Shown here in pieces: positions 24,513 to 31,884 of a stretch of DNA of 64,000 nucleotides. The notes beneath the pieces were generated by a model. The model made no database searches, was not told the origin of the DNA, and worked only from the letters and a program-made list of their open reading frames with translations. Every line of letters starts with the position of its first letter. Positions within the stretch are counted from its first letter, which is position 1. The translations under genes and the position numbers were made by a program. Origin of the DNA: Campylobacter massiliensis (GTDB taxonomy: Bacteria > Campylobacterota > Campylobacteria > Campylobacterales > Campylobacteraceae); NCBI RefSeq assembly GCF_014253065.1, contig NZ_JACLZK010000002.1, forward strand, positions 248,001 to 312,000, read 5' to 3'.

Positions 24513-24908
24513 ATGATAAAAACGGTTTTATCCGCTATCGCGAGTTTTGCGGGCGGTAATAAAATATGGCTTGCGATAGTTTGCGCGCTGGTCGGAATCA
24601 TAATAGGATCGTGCGTTTTTTTAAAAATTTCAAACGACGCCATGTTCGAAAAAATAAGCGATCTAAACATAAAGCTCGCCGCCGAAAAGATAAGTCGAGA
24701 CATAGAAAAGTCGAATTTAAAAGTTTGCGGTGACAAACTCGAAGCTCAAAACGCTAAATTTAAAGAGCTTCAAGCTAAACCCCCGGATGCCGCCGGGATA
24801 AAAGAAAAAATAGTTACCAAATTTAAGCGGATAAAAGAGCCGTTAAACGATGAATGCCAAAGCAAGCTGAGGTATTATGAGGAGTTGATAAATGAGATGT
24901 CTAAATAA
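24513..24908 (+). CDS. Inner-membrane spanin (Rz-like)
   Basis: The 131-residue product has one N-terminal membrane segment (WLAIVCALVGIIIGSCVFL, about residues 18-37) followed by a periplasmic coiled coil, as in Rz inner-membrane spanins. The next gene starts within its last codons and codes for a lipoprotein, the classic overlapping Rz/Rz1 layout. Spanins fuse inner and outer membranes at the last step of lysis. Confidence 0.78.
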   Translation: MIKTVLSAIASFAGGNKIWLAIVCALVGIIIGSCVFLKISNDAMFEKISDLNIKLAAEKISRDIEKSNLKVCGDKLEAQNAKFKELQAKPPDAAGIKEKIVTKFKRIKEPLNDECQSKLRYYEELINEMSK

Positions 24909-25176
24909 ACCCGTTAAATTTTTCTTAACTATGATTGCGATTTTCTTATTTGCGGGATGTGCTAGTAAAGAGCCGCAAATCGTAACTAAAATAGAATATC
25001 AAGATGTTCTAGTTCCGATACGTTGTATAAATAAAATGCCAAATAAGCCAAAATACGATTATGAGGATATACAAACCGCACGCGAGTTGATGGAATACTA
25101 TAAAACTTGTGAGGAGCTTTTGAAGGGCTGCGCATCGCAAGGTAACGAAAAGAGCAAGGGAGCAAGCAATGAGTGA
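24892..25176 (+). CDS. Outer-membrane spanin (Rz1-like lipoprotein)
   Basis: The 94-residue product has a lipoprotein signal with lipobox LFAGC at Cys23. It overlaps Rz by 17 bases in another frame. The mature part is longer than lambda Rz1 and has prolines around 48-53. The pairing with the preceding spanin gene is the main evidence. Confidence 0.75.
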   Translation: MRCLNKPVKFFLTMIAIFLFAGCASKEPQIVTKIEYQDVLVPIRCINKMPNKPKYDYEDIQTARELMEYYKTCEELLKGCASQGNEKSKGASNE

Positions 25177-25282
25177 GCTAGTAATTCGAAAAATCATGGG
25201 CTTTAGGGTAAGTAAGAAAAGATTGCTAGAGATAGCCTTATCGATCTTGCTAGCCTTGATCTTTGGGGCAGCGATAGGATGA
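25169..25282 (+). CDS. 37-residue membrane protein in the lysis cassette
   Basis: ATG 25169 overlaps the Rz1 stop and its TGA overlaps the next ATG (25279), so it is translationally coupled on both sides. The product has a basic N-terminus and one hydrophobic helix (EIALSILLALIFGAAIG). It could be a small holin partner or antiholin. Confidence 0.6.
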   Translation: MSELVIRKIMGFRVSKKRLLEIALSILLALIFGAAIG

Positions 25283-25635
25283 GCTTCCTTTGGAAAGAAT
25301 ACCTCTATCTGCTTTGGGTATTGGTAGTAGGCGCGATTGGGGGCGTCTTGGGGCTGTTAGATGATGACGGAAAGCCCAGGAGGCATCGCACTAGATTGGC
25401 TTTTGCTGTCGCTACTCTTACGGCGATGTTTCTTTGCTGGACTACGTTTGCTATCGCAAAACTCGTTATACACGAAGTTGAGGGGTCGCTAGCACTTGGC
25501 GGCATTGTCGCGTTTATGGGTGCTGAATGGGCTAGGCGAAAAATCAACAAAGCCGCAGATAAAAAGATAGACGCCATGGTCTCAAAAGATTACTGCGGCG
25601 ATGAAATGAGCGACTATGAAAGGAATTTAAAATGA
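25279..25635 (+). CDS. Holin-like protein (LydA/holin superfamily III)
   Basis: The 118-residue product has three hydrophobic segments (about 8-26, 40-62, 70-85) separated by charged loops, with GAIGGVLGLLDD and LALGGIVAFMGAEWARR resembling LydA-type phage holins. It would make lesions in the inner membrane to start lysis. It lies between the spanins and the DUF5675 gene, with four-base overlaps. Confidence 0.72.
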   Translation: MSFLWKEYLYLLWVLVVGAIGGVLGLLDDDGKPRRHRTRLAFAVATLTAMFLCWTTFAIAKLVIHEVEGSLALGGIVAFMGAEWARRKINKAADKKIDAMVSKDYCGDEMSDYERNLK

Positions 25636-26042
25636 AGCTACAAATCACGAGATTTAAAAATATCAAAGACGGCACGCTCGGCAAATTTGAGCTGCTTTTT
25701 AATGACAAAATATTTTTAAAGGGCTACACCTTAGAGCCTGCGGGGCCCGATACTACCGCACGCGGCAAAGATAGGCGCATGCCTGAGGGCATTTATGACG
25801 TGTTTTGGCATCATTCGGCCAGATTTAACCGTGTTTTGCCGGTGCTTTACAACGAAAAAGTGCCTAAAGACCGCTGCATTTTGATTCATGCAGGCAACTA
25901 CCCAAAGGATACCGAGGGGTGCATACTTCTTGGATCTACGTTTAGCGATGAGGGCGTTTTTAATAGTCTTAGCACGCTAAAAAGTTTTTTGGCTCTAACG
26001 TTAAACAAAGAGCTTCAAGTGGAAATAATCAATAAATTTTAG
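25632..26042 (+). CDS. DUF5675 protein, candidate peptidoglycan-acting endolysin
   Basis: The 136-residue product matches the DUF5675 pattern: CTLE/YTLEPAG, MPEGIYDVFWHHS, ILIHAGNYPKDTEGCILLG. The HAGN...GCILLG motif resembles the His/Cys active site of YkuD-like L,D-transpeptidases, so it may act on the wall. No other endolysin is visible in the lysis cassette, making this the best candidate, though no enzyme activity can be claimed from sequence. Confidence 0.72.
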   Translation: MKLQITRFKNIKDGTLGKFELLFNDKIFLKGYTLEPAGPDTTARGKDRRMPEGIYDVFWHHSARFNRVLPVLYNEKVPKDRCILIHAGNYPKDTEGCILLGSTFSDEGVFNSLSTLKSFLALTLNKELQVEIINKF

Positions 26043-26058
26043 AAAGTGAGGTAAAAAA

Positions 26059-27168
26059 ATGCCAAGTAAATACGGCGTCAATGTCGAGCTTTATAACGGC
26101 TCGCTAAACCCATACGAGATCAACAATCGCCGCCCGATCGCAATAGTCGGCGACGACAGCAAACTAACCGCTGGGCTTTACGTTTATAGCACCGTCGAGG
26201 ATGCACTCAAAGCAGTAGAAGGCGGCACGATTAAAAACGCGCTTGAAGACCTAAAGGCATGCGGAATTCATACGCAAGTAGTATTAAGCTCGTTTAAGCA
26301 AAGCACAAATAGCGACGCGAGCGCAAAAAAGCAGGAGAATTTAACATCTTGCCTAAATGCTATCGACGCGCTCAAAAAAGCCGAAAACGTAGTAATGGCA
26401 AAGCCTAAATTTATCGCCGCGCCTGAATACAACGACGCAGGCGTTTATGAAAAACTTAAGCAGCTAGGCGAGTATCTAAGAGCCGTTTATGCTATCGAAG
26501 TCGATGCGACAAATGAGCAAACCGCAAAGGCCGCAGTGGAGACGTTAGCCACGAAAACGGCGATCATAACGTTTCAAAAAGTAAAAAGAGTAGATAAGGT
26601 CATTCGCCCGCTTAGCATGTTTTTAATCGCTCTTTACGCCAAAGTAATGAGCGAGACGGAATACGGCTTCTCGCAAACGTATTCAAATAGGGTAATTCCG
26701 GGCATTACCGCGATCGTGGATAACGTCGAGTTTATCCAAGGCGTGGACTGCGAAGCCGATAGGCTAAGAAGCGAGGGCATCACAATAGCTTACGTGGATG
26801 ACGGTATCAGGGCATGGGGCGGCGAAACGCGCGACGAGGATTTTACCAGTATGCACACCTACGTTATATTTTACACGGCGATCGAGACGATATTTGAGGC
26901 GCAAAAGCGCGCGATCGACAAAAGGATGCGCGACGTGCTCAAAAACGTAGTCGATAGCCTTGAGGCATTTTATCGCCGTTTGGTGGCAAACAATGTCGCA
27001 GTAGGTTTTGAAGTGACCGTGCCGGCTGAGCTGAATACCAACGAAACGATCAGCGAGGGCAAAATTTACATCAAACACAGAGTGCAGGAGATGCCGCTAA
27101 TCAAAAATATCACGAATAGAATTTACCGAGTTACGGACTATTCGCAAGTTTTAATCGAGGAGCTATAA
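26059..27168 (+). CDS. Contractile tail sheath protein
   Basis: The 369-residue product resembles the P2 FI sheath family: NRRPIAIVGDDSK, repeated alpha/beta core, then GFSQTYSNRVIPGITAIV and the C-terminal VQEMPLIKNITNRIYRVT region that carries the linker arm. It polymerises around the tube and contracts to drive DNA injection. It precedes the tube gene by one base. Confidence 0.9.
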   Translation: MPSKYGVNVELYNGSLNPYEINNRRPIAIVGDDSKLTAGLYVYSTVEDALKAVEGGTIKNALEDLKACGIHTQVVLSSFKQSTNSDASAKKQENLTSCLNAIDALKKAENVVMAKPKFIAAPEYNDAGVYEKLKQLGEYLRAVYAIEVDATNEQTAKAAVETLATKTAIITFQKVKRVDKVIRPLSMFLIALYAKVMSETEYGFSQTYSNRVIPGITAIVDNVEFIQGVDCEADRLRSEGITIAYVDDGIRAWGGETRDEDFTSMHTYVIFYTAIETIFEAQKRAIDKRMRDVLKNVVDSLEAFYRRLVANNVAVGFEVTVPAELNTNETISEGKIYIKHRVQEMPLIKNITNRIYRVTDYSQVLIEEL

Positions 27169-27169
27169 A

Positions 27170-27661
27170 ATGAAAGCGCAAGCAATAACGGGCGGAAATT
27201 TCTTTATTGACGGGATCGGGCTTTTTGGCGAGCTTGTAGATTTTGAGCCGCCTAAATTTGAACACGAGACGATAGAGGCAGCGTCGGAGATCGGAAAATA
27301 CGAGCTAGTTTTGCCGACTCTCAAACCGCTATCGGCAAAATTTACCGTTAATAACGTCAGCGAGACTTATTTCGGGCTCTTAAACACAAAGACCAAGCAA
27401 AAAGTCTATGTCAAAGCCAATCATAGCGGAAGCGAGGGCAAACACGTGGCTATCGTGGCGACGTTTGAGGGCAACGTCAAAGTGCTGGAAGCGCCTAAAT
27501 TTGAGATGAACAAAGAGGCTAATATGAGCATCGAGATGAGCTGCCTAGTCGTAAAATACGAAGTCGATAAAAAGACCACGCTATCATACGACGTAGAAAA
27601 CAAAATTTACTCGGTAAACGGCGAGGATCTTTATGAGCCGATAAGGAAAAATATATCATGA
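27170..27661 (+). CDS. Major tail tube protein
   Basis: The 163-residue product resembles P2 FII tube protein: ITGGNFFIDGIGLFGELVDFEPPKFE, EIGKYELVLPTLKPLSAKF and the closing YDVENKIYSVNGEDLYEPIRKNI. It forms the inner tube of the tail. Overlap with the next gene is four bases. Confidence 0.88.
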   Translation: MKAQAITGGNFFIDGIGLFGELVDFEPPKFEHETIEAASEIGKYELVLPTLKPLSAKFTVNNVSETYFGLLNTKTKQKVYVKANHSGSEGKHVAIVATFEGNVKVLEAPKFEMNKEANMSIEMSCLVVKYEVDKKTTLSYDVENKIYSVNGEDLYEPIRKNIS

Positions 27662-27888
27662 CGCCCGAGGAAAGAAAAATTTATAACTTCGGACTTCTTA
27701 AACTAAAAGAAGACGAGGCTTATAAATGGGGATCGAGGGCGGCGAGACTAAAAGAAAATTTGACGTCTTTGCTAAACGAGCCTTTTAACGTCAGAGAATT
27801 TAAGACGGTTTCGGACGATCTTGCCGAAGCCATAACAAAAAGAGACGAGCTAAAAAAGCAAATAGACGAATTAAGAAAGGAAATTTAA
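27658..27888 (+). CDS. Small helical tail-region protein
   Basis: The 76-residue product is charged and helical with a C-terminal coiled coil (LAEAITKRDELKKQIDELRKEI). It lies between the tube and E genes. Function unknown; it may be an assembly factor. Confidence 0.55.
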   Translation: MTPEERKIYNFGLLKLKEDEAYKWGSRAARLKENLTSLLNEPFNVREFKTVSDDLAEAITKRDELKKQIDELRKEI

Positions 27889-27890
27889 AA

Positions 27891-28154
27891 ATGGCGCTTA
27901 GAAAAATAGAAATACCAAAAACGGAGTTTACGTTTAGCGACGGTCAGACAGTGGAGCTCAAAGCTCCGACGCTAGATATTCTACAAAATGCCCAAAAAAA
28001 AGCCAAAGACGAGATCGAGCAAGCTAAGTTGATGCTGATCGAAATGAGCGACGGCGAGATGGATAAGGAATTTTTGGGATCTTTGCCGATGAGCGAGTGG
28101 AGCGAGCTGTCTAAAGCGGTTAGCGCGTTTATGGGTATCGACGTAAAAAACTAA
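27891..28154 (+). CDS. Tail assembly protein E (P2 gpE-like)
   Basis: The 87-residue product resembles phage P2 gpE tail assembly chaperones, with EIPKTEFTFSDGQTVELKAPTLDIL at its start. It is coded immediately before the tape measure gene, with a -1 slippery site A-AAA-AAC at 28145-28151 ending at the stop codon. The zero-frame product ends at TAA 28152-28154. Confidence 0.8.
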   Translation: MALRKIEIPKTEFTFSDGQTVELKAPTLDILQNAQKKAKDEIEQAKLMLIEMSDGEMDKEFLGSLPMSEWSELSKAVSAFMGIDVKN

Positions 28155-28276
28155 CCGAGGGGATTGCTCTAATAGGGCACTCCCTACACTTTACCCTAAA
28201 AGACATCATGAGCTTGGAATTTAACGAGTTCGTGGATTATTATGAAATAGCCTTAAAGCTTGCAAAAGAGTTTTAG
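27891..28276 (+). CDS. Tail assembly protein E-E' made by -1 frameshift
   Basis: GTA-AAA-AAC-TAA contains the heptamer A AAA AAC in the correct phase. A -1 slip joins gpE to a 41-codon extension (LTEGIALIGHSLHFTLKD...YYEIALKLAKEF) ending at TAG 28274-28276, giving 128 residues. The extension has no start of its own. P2 and other tailed phages make a long and a short tail chaperone this way, just before the tape measure gene. The frameshift itself is inferred from sequence. Confidence 0.75.
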
Positions 28277-28446
28277 GGCTCTAAAACCCTAGCTTCAATT
28301 TTTTTCTCTTTTCTGAAATATTTAAAATACACGTAAATACAAAATAGCGGGATAGAAATATACCAAAAAGCGACGACTAGGACATAGAAAACTGCAAGCC
28401 CTATCAACCCTATACATATCACCAAAGCAAGCAGTAAATCATCCAT
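28273..28446 (-). CDS. Small two-helix membrane protein opposite the late genes
   Basis: A 57-residue protein starts at ATG 28446, with GGAGG eight bases upstream; the frame is open further upstream but without a ribosome site. It is almost all hydrophobic (MDDLLLALVICIGLIGLAVF and a second segment) with a basic tail. Its stop shares bases with the E' stop, so the two genes converge. The placement and strand suggest a moron, for instance superinfection exclusion; that is inference. Confidence 0.55.
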   Translation of the reverse strand: MDDLLLALVICIGLIGLAVFYVLVVAFWYISIPLFCIYVYFKYFRKEKKIEARVLEP

Positions 28447-28460
28447 CTTTAGCGCCTCCG

Positions 28461-28490
28461 TTGTATAAATTTGCATTTCAATTTTAATAA
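28461..28490 (+). promoter_or_regulatory. Phage late-type promoter, tape measure gene
   Basis: TTGTATAAA begins at 28461, with 18 bases between TTGTAT and TAATAATAT. It is the third copy of the element and lies 25 bases before the tape measure ATG. Confidence 0.55.
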
Positions 28491-28514
28491 TATAAAGATA
28501 AAAAAAGGCTGAAA

Positions 28515-31010
28515 ATGGCGAAAAATGCAACTCTAACCTTCGGGATGGACTTAAGCGACTTTGATAAGGCGATGAAGTCGATCAATAAACAAGCCACGAG
28601 CCTAAGCGATCAGATAAACAAAGCTACTCAGGGCGCTATGCAAGCCTATAAAAACGGCTTAAGCGATCTTAAGGCAAATCCGCTCCAAGGAGTCAAGATC
28701 AATGCAGATTTAGCAAACCTCAAAGAAAACATCAAAAAAGCCGTAACGCACAAGCTAAATTTAGACATCGAGGATGCTAAGAAAAACCTCGAAGGCCTAA
28801 AAACTCAGGCACTAGCCGCCGTGGGTAGTATCATGGCGATCTCAAAACCAATAAGCGCAGCTATCGATTTTGAAAGCTCCATGGCCGACGTTAAAAAAGT
28901 AGTTGATTTTAACGGTGCGGATGACGTTAAGCAGTTTGCGGACGGTCTAATGAAGATGAGCCGCGAGATCCCTCTAAGCGTCAATGAGCTAGCCCAAATC
29001 ACGGCAAGCGGCGGACAACTCGGCATCGCTAAAGAAAATTTAATGGACTTCACGACTACCGCGGCAAAGATGGGCGTCGCCTTTGATATGAGCGCCAAAG
29101 AAGCCGGCGACAATATGGCTACGATGATGAATATATTTGGCATGGACGTTAAGCGAGTGGGCGAGTTGGGCGACACGATAAATCACATCTCAAACAACTC
29201 CGCAGCCACCGCAAACAAAATAGTAAATGCCCTAGGGCGTATCGCGGGTAATGCCAAGGATTTCGGCCTTAGTGCAGATGCCGCGAGCGGACTCGCGAGT
29301 AGTTTCATCGCCCTGGGCAAAGCTCCCGAGGTGGCGGCAACGGCGATCAACTCGATGCTAACGACGTTAAACAACGCCGACAACGCAAGCGACTCGGTTA
29401 AGGCCGCATTTGAGCAGATCGGCATCGACGGCAAAGAGCTAAAACAAGCGATCATCAAAAACCCTCAAAAAGCATTAACCGACTTTTTGCATACGCTCTC
29501 AAAGATACCCAAAGAGAGTAAAACGGGCGTTTTAACGGCGATTTTCGGTAAAAACTTCGGCGACGACATCTCGCTAGTAACGGGCGCGATAGAAAACTAC
29601 GACAAGGCGATGAAGCTAAGCGCAGATAAGGCAAAAGCCGGATCGATGGATATGGAGTTTAAATCCAGGAGCGAAACGACGGCAAACAATATCCAGCTAA
29701 TGAAAAGCGCCTTTAACGAGATCGCGATAAACATCGGTAACGCGTTTTTGCCGGCTTTAAATTTAGTCCTGGATGGCATAAAAAAGATCAGTTACGCCGT
29801 TTCGGGTTTTGCCGGCGCATTTCCGAATTTGATAAAATACTCTTTCGGTGCCGTTATCGCAATAACAGCCGTCAGGACTGCTCTCATCGCAAAGCAAGCC
29901 GCGTTAAGCATTGTGACGTTGATGCTCGGAAATTACCGTAAAGTATTGCAGCTTTTGCCGTTTGATTGCTTGCAGCTAGGCGGCTCGCTAAAAGAGTGCG
30001 GTATCGCGGCGAGGTTTAAAGCGATGTGGCTAAACGCAGCCGCGAGAGCATCTACTCTTTGGAGCGCTAGCACTGCGGCAGCCAGCTCAAAATCCGCTCT
30101 TTTCGTCGGAGCACTCAAAAATATCGGGGTAGCTTTTAGAGCGCTCGGTGCGGCATTTTTGAGCAATCCCATCGGACTTGCTTTGACGGCAATCGCGGCC
30201 GTAGCTTTTGTGGCTTATAAATATTGGGATGAGTTAAAGGCATTTTTTAGCGGATTTTTTGATGGCATCATGACCGGGCTAAAACCGCTAACGGATAGCT
30301 TTAGCAGGGCGTGGGATGCGATAAAAACTGCTTTTGCTCCGATCGTTGATCTCTTTGGAGCACTATTTAGCGTGACGAAGGTAAGCGAGGGCGAGCTAGG
30401 GGCGTTAAAAGATACGGGTGCTAGCTTTGGCCAGACTCTAGGCGCAGTGCTTAGCGTGCTTTTGTATCCTTTTGAGGCGCTAGCAAACATCATAACCGCC
30501 GTCGGCCTAATAATCGACATCGTCAAAATCAAGGGCACGCAGTGGATAGAAGCTTTTGGCGAGGAGCTTAATTGGTGGTGCGATCTTTTCGGTAATATAG
30601 GCGAGTGGATATTGCAGAAATTTAGCTCCGTCGTAGATGGGATAAAAGGCTTTTTTGCAGGCTTTTTTGATTGGCTAGCGGAGAAATTTGCCTTTGTAAC
30701 AGATAGTATAAAAGCGGTTACGGACTTTGCGGGGTCTGCCGCGCAAGGCGCGAAGGATATACTAGGCATCGGTGACGGCAAAGAAACTAACTGGTATAAT
30801 CCTTTTAGTTGGTTTAACGACGAAGCACCGCAAACTACGGCCGGATCTGTAGATAAAGTCGCGCAAGATCGCCGCGAGATGAGGTCGCAAACGAGCCAAA
30901 ATCAAATAACCGATAACAAAAAGATCGACATAAATTTATACGGATCGCAAGCTACTCCGCAAGCCGTGGCGCAGGCCGTGAGCGATAACGGGTATAGTTT
31001 TGGGGATTAG
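28515..31010 (+). CDS. Tail tape measure protein
   Basis: The 831-residue product is the longest in the phage. It has a TP901-type tape measure core (FESSMADVKKVVDF, NELAQITASGGQLGIAKENL, NMATMMNIFGM), long helical stretches and several hydrophobic segments in the middle (about 425-460, 535-560, 640-665), and a Gly/Asn-rich end. It sets tail length and crosses the inner membrane during injection. It ends four bases into the opposing dam stop region. Confidence 0.93.
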   Translation: MAKNATLTFGMDLSDFDKAMKSINKQATSLSDQINKATQGAMQAYKNGLSDLKANPLQGVKINADLANLKENIKKAVTHKLNLDIEDAKKNLEGLKTQALAAVGSIMAISKPISAAIDFESSMADVKKVVDFNGADDVKQFADGLMKMSREIPLSVNELAQITASGGQLGIAKENLMDFTTTAAKMGVAFDMSAKEAGDNMATMMNIFGMDVKRVGELGDTINHISNNSAATANKIVNALGRIAGNAKDFGLSADAASGLASSFIALGKAPEVAATAINSMLTTLNNADNASDSVKAAFEQIGIDGKELKQAIIKNPQKALTDFLHTLSKIPKESKTGVLTAIFGKNFGDDISLVTGAIENYDKAMKLSADKAKAGSMDMEFKSRSETTANNIQLMKSAFNEIAINIGNAFLPALNLVLDGIKKISYAVSGFAGAFPNLIKYSFGAVIAITAVRTALIAKQAALSIVTLMLGNYRKVLQLLPFDCLQLGGSLKECGIAARFKAMWLNAAARASTLWSASTAAASSKSALFVGALKNIGVAFRALGAAFLSNPIGLALTAIAAVAFVAYKYWDELKAFFSGFFDGIMTGLKPLTDSFSRAWDAIKTAFAPIVDLFGALFSVTKVSEGELGALKDTGASFGQTLGAVLSVLLYPFEALANIITAVGLIIDIVKIKGTQWIEAFGEELNWWCDLFGNIGEWILQKFSSVVDGIKGFFAGFFDWLAEKFAFVTDSIKAVTDFAGSAAQGAKDILGIGDGKETNWYNPFSWFNDEAPQTTAGSVDKVAQDRREMRSQTSQNQITDNKKIDINLYGSQATPQAVAQAVSDNGYSFGD

Positions 31011-31876
31011 GCCGATTCAAAAATTACCCTATCGAAAGACTCGACTTTTGTGCGAGGGCTATTAAAAAATAGCTCCGTTTCTTTTATTTTTAAGTTTGCC
31101 GAATATTGAAGTTTATATTTTTTCGGGTTATAGTCTTTGTATATCTCGTAAATTTTAGGCTCGTTATCGTAGGTCATTATCCAAAAATATTCATCCATTT
31201 TTTTTATGGACAAGCCCAGATCTTCGTGATTTTGATGTTTAAAAAAATTTGTATATAGATTTTTACCCTGCTTGTAATACGGCGGATCGAAAAACACAAA
31301 TAGATTATTTTTATCCATTTTTTGCAAGACCTCGTCTATCAGCTCGGAGGCATCCATATTAAACAAAAGTATGTTATCTTTATGATCGGCTATATTTTTT
31401 ATCTTAGCCATGATATTTTCTTTGCCGAATCTGGCGTCTATTTTGTATTTTCCGTCTTGATTTTTGCCGCCGATTACTCCACCTTTTATCACGCCCGATA
31501 CGCTTGTTCTATTTAGATAAAGCGTAGAGAAAGCCAACTCGAAATCATATTTTTTAAGCTGTGATTTATTCATATAAATTTCTTTTTGCCTTTCTCGTTC
31601 TGGTATAGTTACAGGAGTTTCTTTTATCGCATCTAATAAATTCTTAGTATCGTTTAACACCGCATACCAAAATGAATATATAGCTATGTCATAGTCGTTT
31701 AATATAGCTCCGTCTGCTTTTTTATCGAGTAGTAATTTTATGGCCACGCCTGCACCTCCGCAAAAGGGCTCGCAATAAACGGGATTTTTAACGCCGTTTA
31801 TCTCTAGCGTATGAGATACGAATTCGGTAAGCTTACTTTTTCCGCCGGGGTAGCGGAGAGGGGACGGTATAAACAA
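31007..31876 (-). CDS. dam: D12-class DNA adenine methyltransferase
   Basis: The 289-residue product methylates adenine N6 in DNA. It has the binding motif PLRYPGGKSKL (6-16), EPFCGGAGV (36-44), LNRTSVSGV and the catalytic FFDPPYYKQG (DPPY at 197-200), all in the Dam/D12 order. The start is TTG 31876 with AAGGA about six bases upstream, overlapping the stop of the upstream OLD-like gene, so the two are coupled. It is transcribed with the repressors, opposite to the late genes. Target sequence cannot be read from the protein; GATC is common in the class. Confidence 0.88.
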   Translation of the reverse strand: MFIPSPLRYPGGKSKLTEFVSHTLEINGVKNPVYCEPFCGGAGVAIKLLLDKKADGAILNDYDIAIYSFWYAVLNDTKNLLDAIKETPVTIPERERQKEIYMNKSQLKKYDFELAFSTLYLNRTSVSGVIKGGVIGGKNQDGKYKIDARFGKENIMAKIKNIADHKDNILLFNMDASELIDEVLQKMDKNNLFVFFDPPYYKQGKNLYTNFFKHQNHEDLGLSIKKMDEYFWIMTYDNEPKIYEIYKDYNPKKYKLQYSANLKIKETELFFNSPRTKVESFDRVIFESA

Positions 31877-31884
31877 AAAAGTCC

